In this document: positions 1 to 10,679 of the stretch, piece by piece
Numbering within the stretch: the first letter of the stretch is position 1
Layout of the letters: each line of letters begins with the position of its first letter
DNA from: Isoetes taiwanensis
Lineage: Eukaryota > Streptophyta > Lycopodiopsida > Isoetales > Isoetaceae
Reading direction: 5' to 3'
Length of the DNA: 64,000 nt
Assembly (NCBI GenBank): GCA_021234155.1
Contig: JAJEKV010000003.1
Location: 30,119,166-30,183,165, forward strand
Position numbers and translations under genes: made by a program
The notes under the pieces: model-generated
Told to the model about the DNA's origin: nothing
The model's input: only the letters and a program-made list of their open reading frames with translations
Database searches by the model: none

Positions 1-7
1 GGTACTG

Positions 8-1562
8 GTGCACATATGGTCCCCAGGACAAGACTTTGAACACTCACGTGGGTTGCTGATGGACCACGCCAACCCGCACACGCAGAAAAGAGTTGAGAGG
101 GGTGAGAGTGTGCGTAGGGGCTGCCAATGCCATTTTACCATTAGGCAACTCTACCTTCTCCCAGAATGCTCTCAAGTTACTTATTATGGGTTTGAGCATA
201 GAAATCTCCAAGGTGAGCCTTGCCATGGTAAATTTGTTGGCGTGAGAAAAGGTATCGATTCAAGCTAGCACCGTGGATCTCCACAGAATTGAGGGAATGG
301 GTTAGAGAGAAGCTCGTGCATTGGCACACCCCACAAGTGTTATGAACATGCACGAGGAGAGGTGGAGATTTAAAGTAGATGTGCATGGCAAGGATAGTTT
401 GTGTAGGGATGACATCTTTGAAGATTCGGGATGTTTACAACATTGAGAAGAGTGTTGTTAGAAACACTTGGAAGCTACATGAAGACCTTCCCACTAGCAT
501 CAACATGTGGGTGCAACAACATCTAGAGTCCGTGTTCTTGTATGAACATGGTGACACGTTCCAATTGGGAGTGATGACTCCAATCCAAAGAGAGGCAATG
601 CTGAAATTTGGAAAGAATAGGGCCATTTGCATGGATGCAACCTTCAAAACTAATGACAAGAGGTACACTCTAAGAGTTCATTTCCATTCTAGATCTTTTC
701 CATAGTCACTTTAAAATGGCTATAGCAGTTGGTTTCAATCATGCAATGACATCTATTGGTTTAAAATTCAAGATGCAATGACAGCTATTGGTTTCAATTA
801 TGCAGGTACTATCTTTTTACACTCATTGCCTTCGATGACCATTGCAATGGCATGCCATTGGCATATGTCATAACCAATTCTCAAAAAAGTAGGGCTATAA
901 CTAAGTGGTTGAAAGCACTAAAGGATTCATTATGCCAGGATGATCCGGACTGGCACCCTTCTTGCATCATAACTGACGATGCGATCTTTGAAATCAAAAA
1001 TCGGTAAAAATGTAAGTGATGCCCGGGCAATTTTCCCCCAAGTTATACTTTCTTGCATACTTTCTAACACTAACACTTGTAGGTTTTCCCAAACGTGCCT
1101 GTGCAAATATGCATTTGGCATGTGAGAAGAGCCTGGATTAAGTGGCTAAGCAAAAATGTAAGGAGTAAGGTGCATAGAAATGAAATGTTCAAGGAGCTAG
1201 GGAATATAATGTACAAGACAGAGGGTCCTGTAGGGGACAATGAGTATGGTCATGAGTACAGGGAAGCTGTTAGGAAAGAGGCTATCAAGAGATTGGAAGA
1301 GTTGGTGAGGAAGTATCCTCAATACCCTAAATTGTCGGCCTACATGAGTAAGGAGTGGACTAAGAACATCTGTGAATGGGTATTGGCTACAAGAATGTAC
1401 ATGCACTCCAATCAAGAGACCAATGCTGCCATAGAGGCATGGCATGCTGCCCTTAAGTTGCGCCTAGGCATATGTAAACGTGCACTTCGAGGCAGGAGAA
1501 TTGACTGGTTGCTCTACATTCTCACTAACAATGTGGAGACACACATGGCTTATATGAGGTAA
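8..1562 (+). pseudogene. MULE (Mutator-like) transposase, broken
   Basis: Four conserved blocks of a plant MULE transposase lie in order. 8-268 holds the N-terminal zinc-finger region (RRGCQC ... CHG). 379-690 holds the linker ending in the DDE-core start (ICMDATFKTND). 807-1004 holds FTLIAFDDHCNGMPLAYVIT and a following IITDDA. 1,083-1,562 holds ICIWHVRRAW, then NQETNAAIEAWHAALKLRL and GRRIDWLLYILT. The product would cut and paste Mutator-type elements. Stops separate the first two blocks, the join near 690-806 is scrambled by a small duplication, and a TAA sits at 1,005 just before a good GTAAGT donor (1,012). The last block begins right after a CTTGTAG acceptor (1,081-1,082), so an intron is likely. 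No SWIM finger is seen downstream: coding similarity stops where the palindrome array begins. The copy cannot make a complete transposase. Confidence 0.85.
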
Positions 1563-1587
1563 CATTTACATATCACTATTTACCATT

Positions 1588-2800
1588 AGGTACAATGGTT
1601 ATATTCCCGTCCGCCATCTGGTGATTCCCTGCCTTTATTTTATTTTAGGACGGACTTTATTTTATTTTTCCCTGCCTATTAGGTACAATGGTTATATTCC
1701 CGTCCGCCATCTGGTGATCCCGGAGGTGGGGATCACCGTGGGTGATCCCCACCTCCGGGATCACCAGATGGCGGACGAGCCTTTCTTTTTCTAAGGCTCT
1801 ATGGTTCTAAGGTTTTCGAATTTATTCCCGTCCGTGATCTGGTGATCCCGGAGGTCGGGATCACTAGTGGTGATCCCCACCTCCGGGATCACCAGATCGC
1901 GGACGGACTTTATTTTATTTTTCCCTGCCTATTAGGTACAATGGTTATATTCCCGTCCGCCATCTGGTGATCCCGGAGGTGGGGATCACCGTGGGTGATC
2001 CCCACCCGGGGATCACCGGATGGCGACGAGCCTTTCTTTTCTAAGGCTCTATGGTTCTAAGGTTTTGAATTTATTCCCGTCCAGCGATCGGTGATCCGGG
2101 AGGTCGGGATCACTTGGTGATCCCTACCTCCCGATCACCAGATCGCTTTTACTTTTTTATTTTATTTTTCCCCGCCTGTTAGGTACAATGGTTATATTCC
2201 GTCCGCCATCGGGTGATCCGGGAGGTGGGGATCACCATGGGGATCACCCATGGTGATCCCCACCTCGAGATCACCGGATGGCGGACGAGCCTTTTTTTTT
2301 TTTTCTAAGGCTCTATGGTTCTAAGGTTTTCGAATTTATTCCCGTCCGTGATCTGGTGATCCCGGAGGTCGGGATCACTAGTGGTGATCCCCACCTCCGG
2401 GATCACCACACTAGTGGTGATCCCCACCTCCGGGATCACCAGATCGCGGACGGACTTTATTTTATTTTTCCCTGCCTATTAGGTACAATGGTTATATTCT
2501 CGTCCGCCATCTGGTGATCCCGGAGGTGGGGATCACCATGGGGATCACCCATGGTGATCCCCACCTCGGGATCACCGGATGGCGGGGCGAGCCTTTTTTT
2601 TCTAAGGCTCTATGGTTCTAAGGTTTTCGAATTTATTCCCGTCCTCTGGGATCACCACAATAATTGTTTTTTTTTTTTGTTTGTCTTTTCCATTGGTTGT
2701 TTTAATATTTGCCTCCCTGGGGATCCCGGAGGTGTTCAAACTTCGGGATCCCAGAGCTATTCAAGTTTGGGGATCCCAGAGGTGTTCAAATTCCCAAACA
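1588..2800. repeat. Tandem array of long palindromes (A/B alternating)
   Basis: A unit of about 250 bp recurs with the motif AGGTACAATGG starting near 1,681, 1,934, 2,181 and 2,481, plus a partial copy near 1,588. Each unit holds two palindromes, A (flanked by GTCCGCCATCTGG) and B (flanked by GTCCGTGATCTGG). They are separated by two different AT-rich spacers, one with TTTATTTTATTTTTCCC and one with CTAAGGCTCTATGGTT. The core of every palindrome is GGTGATCCCGGAGGT ... GGATCACC. The sixth palindrome (2,340-2,453) has a duplicated right arm, and the last B copy is truncated near 2,645. A few loose GGATCCC motifs continue to about 2,780. No coding sequence is credible here. Confidence 0.9.
1701..1777. 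repeat. Perfect 77-bp palindrome (37-bp arms, 3-nt loop)
   Basis: The arm beginning CGTCCGCCATCTGG is repeated exactly in inverse after the loop GTG (1,738-1,740), giving 37 + 3 + 37 bases without mismatch. Each arm can also fold on itself (GGTGATCCC/GGGGATCACC), so a cruciform or a multi-hairpin transcript is possible. Copies at 1,828-1,906 and 1,954-2,028 carry a few mismatches. Confidence 0.92.
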
Positions 2801-2976
2801 TCTGTGGCCAACATCTGTTATGAATTGAGGGGATGCAGATTGACAGTTCAGGAGTAAACCCGGATAAGGAAAAACAAAAGCTATTTCCCACATCAATTAA
2901 CCATTCAGAAACTGTCATATTTTACAATCATAGCAAAAAATTTACATGTTGAACAAGGATCAAAAGTTTTTTTCTG

Positions 2977-3838
2977 TTATGGACCATTCAGCATCAAACG
3001 GGTCACGGGCCGATCGAATTGGTTGCTACCCTCGGGCAAGTAGAAGGTTGATTTTCCCGCTTTTAGGCGGTCCTTAACTTCGGCATGACCTTGAAGCTTG
3101 TCCTCAAATTGTCCATGTCTTCTTTGGCAAACCAGGTCCACATGGATCACCAACTGTACCGCGATAGATTATAAATGGACAGTAAATAAATTTGCTGATC
3201 AAGAAAGACAGAAGATAAGACATAGACAACTCACATCTATATCCTTCATGTAGAGTTCTTTGATGAATTTCTGCACACAACCAATAACATAGATGCCACA
3301 ATCCTGGTTGTTGTGCTGCTGTGGAGCTTCCATCAAGATTACTGGTGCATTATGCAATGCTGATGCCTCGTGCCTCCACCTCTTAAATACATCACTTAAA
3401 AACCTGCAATTCAAGGCATTAGAAGATAGGCTATGAATGAATAGTTACCAAATTTTGCACTCACAAAGTGATGAACCCGCGTGTTGGAGCATGGAGGGGA
3501 TCAAAGGAATCGAAGTGCAATATGCAAGGGCAAGGCTTCTTCAATTTCTGGCATGCCAAAGGATCAGCCACCAAAATAAAGAGGCTCCAATTGGCCTTGC
3601 ATAGGACAAGCTGTCATCAATTCAAACCAAAACTAAAAAGGCAATAAAAAATCCACTTCCCAAACCCAATTTACCTGGCATTGACCGGTATGTAGTAGAA
3701 CTGTGCATACTGGATTTTCCACACGGCCTTGCCAAAGGGGGATCCCGGAATTAGCTTGACGAACTGCTCGTAGGCACCACAGAGGCCTGGTTTTGTGCCA
3801 TTTAGAAACAGGCCAAAAGCGGCGGTGGAGGAAGACAT
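2977..3838 (-). pseudogene. Ulp1/C48 SUMO-protease-like gene, C-terminal catalytic region
   Basis: Four minus-strand exons are supported: 3,838-3,675, 3,610-3,475, 3,403-3,235 and 3,153-2,977. They hold, in order, YYIPVNA, NWSLFILV, ILHFDSFD, the Cys block QQHNNQDCGIYVI, and a tail ending at a stop at 2,977-2,979. These match the C48 cysteine-protease fold (HWSL ... LDS ... QNNxDCG), which cuts SUMO or SUMO-like conjugates. The junctions 3,475/3,403 and 3,235/3,153 use GT-AG sites and keep phase. The 3,675/3,610 junction does not keep phase. The residue normally His in HWSL is Asn here, so the Cys-His-Asp triad looks incomplete. It runs convergently with the MULE transposase at 8-1,562. Ulp1-like genes are known passengers of plant MULEs (Kaonashi type), so this may be transposon cargo. 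It is probably inactive. Confidence 0.7.
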
Positions 3839-3951
3839 GATGACAAATTTTTGGTGAGGAATTGAGTGTGCAAGAACCCCGCCAAAGCTCAACTTAGCAT
3901 ACCATGCAAGAAATAAAAAACAAAGACAACACACATACAAGAAATAGGCTC

Positions 3952-5546
3952 CTAGGCGGTCGGCATCGATCTCTCCAGATCTTCAATACCGAGGTCACCG
4001 GAATAGTCGAAATTTTTCGTGCCTCTGTCTCGAGATGTGGAATTCAACATCGGATGATTTGTTTGCCCACCTTCAACAGAGGACTTTGAACCACAATTGG
4101 ATAATCCAGGAGAAAATCTAAACCGCCAAAGCTCCTTTCTAATCCCTCTGTCATATAATTTTAGAGATTCAAAGAAGTGGGGGTCCAAATATACAAATAC
4201 CACATTTTATCTTGCTTGGGGTCTGGGAGCCAATTCATCTCGCATTTTCGGGCTCCTCCTCCTCCTCCTCGATTCTTCATGCACAATATGGTTTGGAGCC
4301 ATCAAATCTGCATCCCCTCCGGCCTGCACAAAAGTCCGCTTCCTTGGGGTCACACAGAGACTTGGGCTATTCAATTTGGGGTTTTGGGAGGAGGTGAATT
4401 AAAATCAAGCGTATCTTGTGACTTCAAACTCCGCACTCACATCGTCTTCGTCCAACCGGTGCTTTGTTCATAGCTCAAATCACCAAACAAATCCTTCTCA
4501 TCCAAATTGCCATGCTTGCCCCTAATCCTTTCCTTGATTTCCCTTATCCGCTCTACCCGCATTTCTAGTTACGTGGCCTCCTTTCTCCTTTTCGCAGGTT
4601 TATAAACTTCGGCTCGGGCGTGTCATCCAAAAGGCCGAGGGCGATTTGCTCATCGCCATACGCTCTCTGCTGCTGCCCTTGCCCTCTGAAGTTTTCGTCT
4701 CATTGTGGCTAAATTTGAAGTCGGGGTCAAGAGATCTCTCCACACTTATCTTCCCATAATCTCTAACCCTCACCTCACCCTTGTTCTTGAATTGACCCCT
4801 CGAGGTCCGGGAAGCCTGTAATTTTGCCATAATTGATGCACCCTGAACCTATGATTCTCGATTCGATCTTCTGGCCAGGGATTTCTTTGCGATCCACCGA
4901 CACAACAGCGCCATTTTCGACCGACCTGATCTACACGTAGTCCTTCAAAATTTCTTGATTGGGTCGGTTCCTCGCTTGGATTGACGTTAAAACATTCAAT
5001 ATTACCTTTTTCGGGGCCTCATCCCCTCATCCGCATTTTTAGCATTCTTTAGATCATCTGCTTTTTCGTGGCATTGGCCATCAACTGAAGCCTCGTCCCT
5101 GGCAGCAGGGGTATTTTTCTGTGGTGAAGCGCCCTTAGCTCTTGCTTCTGCCCTTAATCTCTTCTTGTTCGGGGATTGAACCTCTTGGTGGATTCAATCG
5201 AGCAATATCTTTGAGGCGATCGGGCAATGGCCAAAGCCGAGTTTCCTTCCATTTCCCCATTCCGTTCGTTAATGGAGGTATTTAGGCTGATTTCGAAGTT
5301 AATCGACTCCTCCACCATCTGTAAAATAACATAACCGGTTAGAATAAGACTAAAATAGACTTTAACAACGGATCTGTCCATGGCGCTTACCTTTAAATAC
5401 TCGGCGCATGCAACAAGCGGCAAATACCAACCTCTCTTGGCGAATCGGGCCCTTTCCAATCGATTCGATTCGGAAAGGGCAATCGTTCTTAGGCGCCTGA
5501 GTTCTTCGGACATAGCCATCGCACCATCATGCTCCCTTCCTCCCAA
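3952..5546 (-). other. Possible upstream exons of the Ulp1-like gene
   Basis: Several minus-strand stretches look coding without matching a family I recognise. 5,546-5,391 begins MGGREHDGAMAM and stops at a good GTAAGCG donor after LVACAEYLK. A stretch from about 5,324 follows an ACAG acceptor and reads MVEESINFEIS. Further on, a second frame reads PDRLKDIARLNPPRGSIPEQ, so an indel near 5,230 is likely. 4,830-4,600 reads charged sequence (GQFKNKGEVRVRDYGKISVE). 4,110-3,952 ends in DYSGDLGIEDLERSMPTA. Order and strand fit an N-terminal extension of the Ulp1-like gene at 2,977-3,838. I cannot show that they are spliced together. Confidence 0.3.
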
Positions 5547-5714
5547 ATCCCCACCGCTGCGTGGCGACTTGCAATTGGGCCCGTCACGAATAGCTGGCGG
5601 TTTCCGCTCTCCCTACACCATTAGTGGATGGCGTGCGACACCGACCTGGCCCGTCGGGCGCATTAATTCAAACCAATGGCATCGATTGAACCACGTGGGC
5701 GGCCCGGCTTTTCG

Positions 5715-6390
5715 TCAAAGGCGGTGGTGATCCCGGAGGAGGTTTTCACCGAGAAGGACTTTCGGGGATCCCGGAGGTCGGAATAAGCCTGGCGTATAAC
5801 GGGCATCCGATATCGGCCAGCGATGGCGATCCCGGAGGAGGGGATCACTGCCGTCGCATTCCGGTGATCCCGGAGGAAGTAATCACGCCCGGGGGGTATC
5901 GGTGATCCCGGAAGAGGGATTCACCACGGCCGATATCGAGCGGTTATCGGCGAAGTCCTTTTCCGGGATCCCTGAGGGGCATCTTCCGGGTCCCCCGTCT
6001 GCGCTGAAGTCGGCCATGGTGGTGATCCCGGAGGCTGGGATCAGGTGGCGTATATCGGGTGGCCGATATCGGCCACGCGATGGCGATCCCGGAGGAGGGG
6101 ATCACACCCACTACCGATGATCTCTCGAAAGCGGTTATCGGCCGAGGCTTGGTGATCCCGAGGGGATCGGCGTCGGTGATTCCGGGGGCTGGATCGGGCG
6201 TTAGTGATACCGGGGCGGGGAACACCACAGGGCCCGGCCCGGATGTGTCGCGTGGATCTGACGGCCCGGTTATCACGGACCCCCTCACGCGTGTGTCGAT
6301 GCGGCCGAAACGGGGGTCCGAAACGGATTCGTCGAGCCACGGCGGTGATACTGGGAGGGCCGGTTTTTACCTCCGGGATCCCCGAAACCA
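5715..6390. repeat. GC-rich cluster of GATCCCGGAGG half-palindromes
   Basis: About ten copies of GATCCCGGAGG or close variants occur here: near 5,728, 5,765, 5,828, 5,866, 5,904, 6,022, 6,085, 6,155 and inverted near 6,370. Most are followed within 10-15 bases by GGGATCAC, giving short imperfect palindromes. The core matches that of the array at 1,588-2,800, but here the copies are irregularly spaced in unique CpG-rich sequence. Open frames crossing this block in several phases are by-products of its GC content. Confidence 0.7.
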
Positions 6391-6429
6391 GGGTAAGACT
6401 ATCCTGAGCCGTAAACGCGCAGTGGAAGA

Positions 6430-9400
6430 TATAGTTTTTTATTGGTATTTTCAATAAGAGATATCATGTCCTTCCATTTAAAATTGAAGAATATATCTTA
6501 TTGCAAATACATTTGGGATAAAATGTTGCAAGCTTCTTAAAACAGATTCAGTCAGTGGACGATATTCTTTGCTGCAGTGGTGATTTACAGCAACAGCTAT
6601 TTGTGGCGAAAAAGGCAACATTCTTATCTGCAAAATCAAGATCTCCACTTGGTTCCCAATTCCGTCAACTTCATATATCTAAAGCAATTAGATTTGCCTT
6701 TAACACGCTCTTTTTTGGCACAATGTACATTTGGTTCACGAAAAGCCAGAAGTCGTACAATAGCTTTGTCTAGGATTCTAGAGCTAGGTGTTTAGTAGAG
6801 AGTGAGAATAATGAGTCATGCTTCTGTTATCTGCACTAAAAAGTGTGTTTGGCATTACAGGATATAGAGCAGCAGTCACATGATCTCTAAATAATGCAAT
6901 TTTTATCCTTTTCATGACTTTCACGTTTGAGATGTGCGCACGACAGGTGATATCAATCCTTCATCTTGAAACATGTTGGTCTGCATGCCAGCTTAATGCT
7001 TTACACAGTCAAACAACGCCCATTCCTTGTCAATTAATAAGTTGCTTACCAGCAATTCTTCCTGCATCTTTAGAATGTTGGACCACCTTCTCACTCTTGT
7101 AGCAGTGCATCACCATTTTCCCTAAGACACTGTCATGTTGGACTCCACACCAAGAGTTTTCACCTTCTTTGCTCTGCATACTAGCGCATTGTCTACCTTA
7201 TGCAATCACTATGGCCTTGTCTGGTCTGCATGCCAGCATCCCTTTCTTCAACTCACCATGTTTACATGTTGAATTCCATGCTCGAAGTTTCTCATCATGT
7301 GTTGGTCCATATAGCAAGGCGCCATTGTCTCTTCTGTCTGGAGTGTGTATCAGAAGTTTCTCACCTTTTGCTGGTCATGGTGCAGTGGATCATCTGCCCT
7401 TATGTTCAACTACAATGCACACGTTTTTTCCACCTTGCTCATGTTCTGCAAATGCGTTGGTCCGTATACCAAGGAACCATTGTCTGTTTTGTCTGGAGTG
7501 TGTATCAGAAGATTCTCAACTTTTGCTGGTCTGCATACACTCAATCTTCTGCCCTTATGTTCAATTACATGCGCACATTCTTTCCCGTCTTGCTCATGAT
7601 CTGCATATTCTTGACAGCTCATCCTTCAAAGCATTACATCCATCGTAAGATTTGCAAGATCAGCTGGCCATAACTGAAGGATAGACATCTAAAATGCAGG
7701 TCCCTAGAACTGACACTTGCCATTGTTAAATTCTTTTTTCATGCCAACTTTACTTTATCCTTTTGCCAAACCATTCTTCAATTGTGTTTAGAGATCAACA
7801 CTTCATGATGGCCCCATTGCCATGATGTATCGCAGCCCTATTTCATAATGTTGACTCCCAAGGGGATCGACATGGCTTATCTCTTGTTTCTTCTATCTGA
7901 TTATCCATGTTACTTGAAGAGTTCTAATTTGAGAATCATGTTACAATCTTTTGTGTGAAAGGATAAATGTGCTACTCATTGCTCATCAGCGACAGGTGCA
8001 ACAACACTTCTAGTATTCTGTTCCAGAGTAAAAAGAGGTTTTCTGAAATTCAAGATGCAATTGATATTATAAAGATTGCTAGCTGCATGGGACTTGTCAA
8101 TAGTGTTGCTCATAAGCAACACCAAATCTGCCAACATTAATTGATTATCAAAATTGGAAGCTACATGGGGCCTACAGAAGTTGTGACCAATGAAACTTGG
8201 CAATGTTGAAAGAATACCAAGTTGGGGTAACCGCTTCATCAGAATTGGACATGAATTACAGTAAGTGAAGTTGAAGGCAATTATGGCTATGGTTGTAGAT
8301 TCACTTATAGATCCATGCTGAATAGATAGCCTTGATTCCTCTCTAGCTTGTCTTATTTATGTTGCCTCATTATCTAACCATTATGGCGAGGTATCTTCCA
8401 GGCCATAATCGCTAGATATCTACCAGGGCAACATAATGTACTGTTTGACTGCCTCAATTCTTCATATGAATATTGATTTCTACTTCACCAAACCATGCTC
8501 TCAGAAGAAAAAGAAATGAATGATCCTCAGCCCTTAAGACTATTGTGATAGTATTACGGTAAACACATTCTATAACCATTATTAACTGGACAACGTAATA
8601 TTTGGGGCTGCTTATTTCACCTCAAAATCTCTTACTTATCTAATATACTTCCAACCACAATTTTCCTTCCTTTCCTTGCCAATGTCCTCTACTCTAGTCC
8701 AATCCCTATGATTAAGCCTCACAACTTCGTTTCTGTTGTTAAGCCTCACATCTTCTTGGCCTTGTTTGTTCTCATGGATCCTTAAGTGACTACCACCTAG
8801 CTTAAATTGTTGCCAGAATCTTAATATGGCAAATGACCAGAATAGCATATTTGAAGCTATGATTTGCAATGATGGAGGACGGTTGTAAATTGTGGCACCG
8901 TTTTCTGTGATTTTGCCAAAGCTCAAGAAAACGGAACATTCAGCAAAAGATAGACACGACAACTGCTCCAGTATCATTCTAGAGCTGGCTACAGAATTAG
9001 TTGAAGCAATGCACTTTTGGATGAACTGCTGAGTTTGGTACACTTGAAGATATTTTCAGAACTTTTACCCAACAGGAAAAATATATATTCGCTATTTTAT
9101 TGAAGACGTCACCAGTTTCTATGCAGCATATTAAATTATGCCGCATTTTCTGTTCTACATGTAATGCAGCTGGATACAAGATAAGCTAGCTATAATAGAC
9201 AGGTCCTTCACTGTAAACAAACAGTTGCTCTTGAATAAGAAAGCCTTGCGCTGATTTGGAATAATGCTTACTGAAACCTCAAACGGGAAGGAGAGAGAAA
9301 GTTTGATGCTCTTCTTCGTAGGCATATCTTTGTATACGAAGAGTTCTGATATGTTTTTGGAATGGTGCGTGTAAGCCTTATGCTATTATAAATTGAGAGA

Positions 9401-10620
9401 ATCCCACTTCTCATTTTAAATTTACGTGACTAGTTTTTAGGTGATTGTTATGACATTTACATTGTCACACATGGAAAAGTAGTTGTTTTTGCTGCATGAC
9501 ATGGCATTGTTATATTAGATGGAAAGATACATATCAGACATTCTTGGTCCGTTATCTATCACATGCTTAACAGAGATCCAATGATGCGCAAAGGACTTAT
9601 GTTTGAAACTTAAAAGAAGTTCTTAGATGCAAAGCTTCAAGAAGAAGATTTTGCTCATTAGATAATCACTACGAGTTTACAAAGTACATATTATGAATTA
9701 CTATTACATTATAAACGTTGATGCTAATCATCATTTAACACCTGATTCATATTTTGACAAAATACATCTTTCCATATACTAAGATTTGTTCGTTTAAAGA
9801 AGCTAAATGGTAGAACAATGCATCATAATGAGATGGATTAGCTACATCAATGCCTATAACATGTCTATAACATGTTAGGACTAAGGGCGGTCTCTCATGA
9901 GCCACAAACCCCAAGGTTTTCAGCTACATCAAAACTTATAGCAGGTTAGGACTATAAGCCACAAACCTCAAGGTGTTCTTAAGGCCAGACTGCATGGATT
10001 CAGTTTTTCTAACTTAAATTCCAAGTAATCGATCAGCATTTCTCGACACTTAGGGTTGCACCTAGTTCCTATCTTTTTTATTAGCAAAGTCATCTGCTAC
10101 CATTGATCATCTCCATCTTCTTCCTCTTTTGTGCCAAGAAATGCACTAGAGGTTGCAATTTTCATGGAGAAAAGGACCATAATATTGAAGCCAGATTGAC
10201 ATCATCCACGTAGCAAGGTGAGATCTCCTACATAGAAATGATCCTAAATGTAAATTTGTCTCTATATCATTGGATTGAAAGCTCCTCAAGTTTGCAAACC
10301 ATATGCAGTAACTAGCCAACATGTCATCGAAGTATGGACTCTATGGGCATGTAGCTAGAGTTAAAAAATTAAGTTCATGAACTCTTTATAAAGGTTAGGC
10401 CATGGTCTTGAAACAAATCTAGAGAATAGATATCTAATAACTATTATTGGGCTTTTCACCTAGCATGCTTGACACGTCCATGAAAATGCATTGAATGAGC
10501 TTTGAAAGAGAGGTGGCATAAGTGATAGAAGCCATCAAAGGCTAGGATTGGTGCTCATCTCCCATGCCTATCAAAGGCTAGGATGTTGCCAAGTGGCACG
10601 ATCTTGGGCGTTGATAAGTG
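6430..10620. other. Long stretch with no recognisable gene
   Basis: The sequence is AT-rich with short open frames only and no domain I recognise on either strand. One tandem duplication lies at 7,301-7,612. A shorter imperfect duplication of about 95 bp is near 9,845-9,985 (TTAGGACTA ... GCCACAAACC). I see nothing else to annotate. Confidence 0.5.
7301..7612. repeat. Two-copy direct repeat, period about 157 bp
   Basis: The block starting TTGGTCCATATAGCAAGG at about 7,301 recurs as TTGGTCCGTATACCAAGG at about 7,458. The following GGAGTGTGTATCAGAAG and CTGCCCTTATGTTCAA segments are also duplicated. The copies are diverged. The open frames across them show no known domain. Confidence 0.75.
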
Positions 10621-10679
10621 CATCCATCCAAAAATAGCAACTTTTCAAACATGTGACAGAGAGACAGTTGTAGAAGCTC

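Noticed and set aside
1588-2800. CRISPR-like array
   Set aside because: Units are about 250 bp with long palindromes and conserved spacers, in a plant nuclear context with no cas genes. It is a tandem repeat, not CRISPR.
5944-6457. Overlapping open frames on both strands in the GC-rich motif cluster
   Set aside because: All frames are open because stop codons are rare in GC-rich sequence. The translations mainly repeat the GATCCCGGAGG motif and match nothing.
7169-7673. Two long overlapping plus-strand frames over the 157-bp duplication
   Set aside because: Both frames are open by chance across a duplicated block. The peptides are Cys/His/Leu-rich without a domain, and the minus strand is partly open as well.
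8636-9179. Minus-strand frames of 135 and 60 codons
   Set aside because: Length alone is the only support. No motif, no splice-site context and no second exon could be identified.
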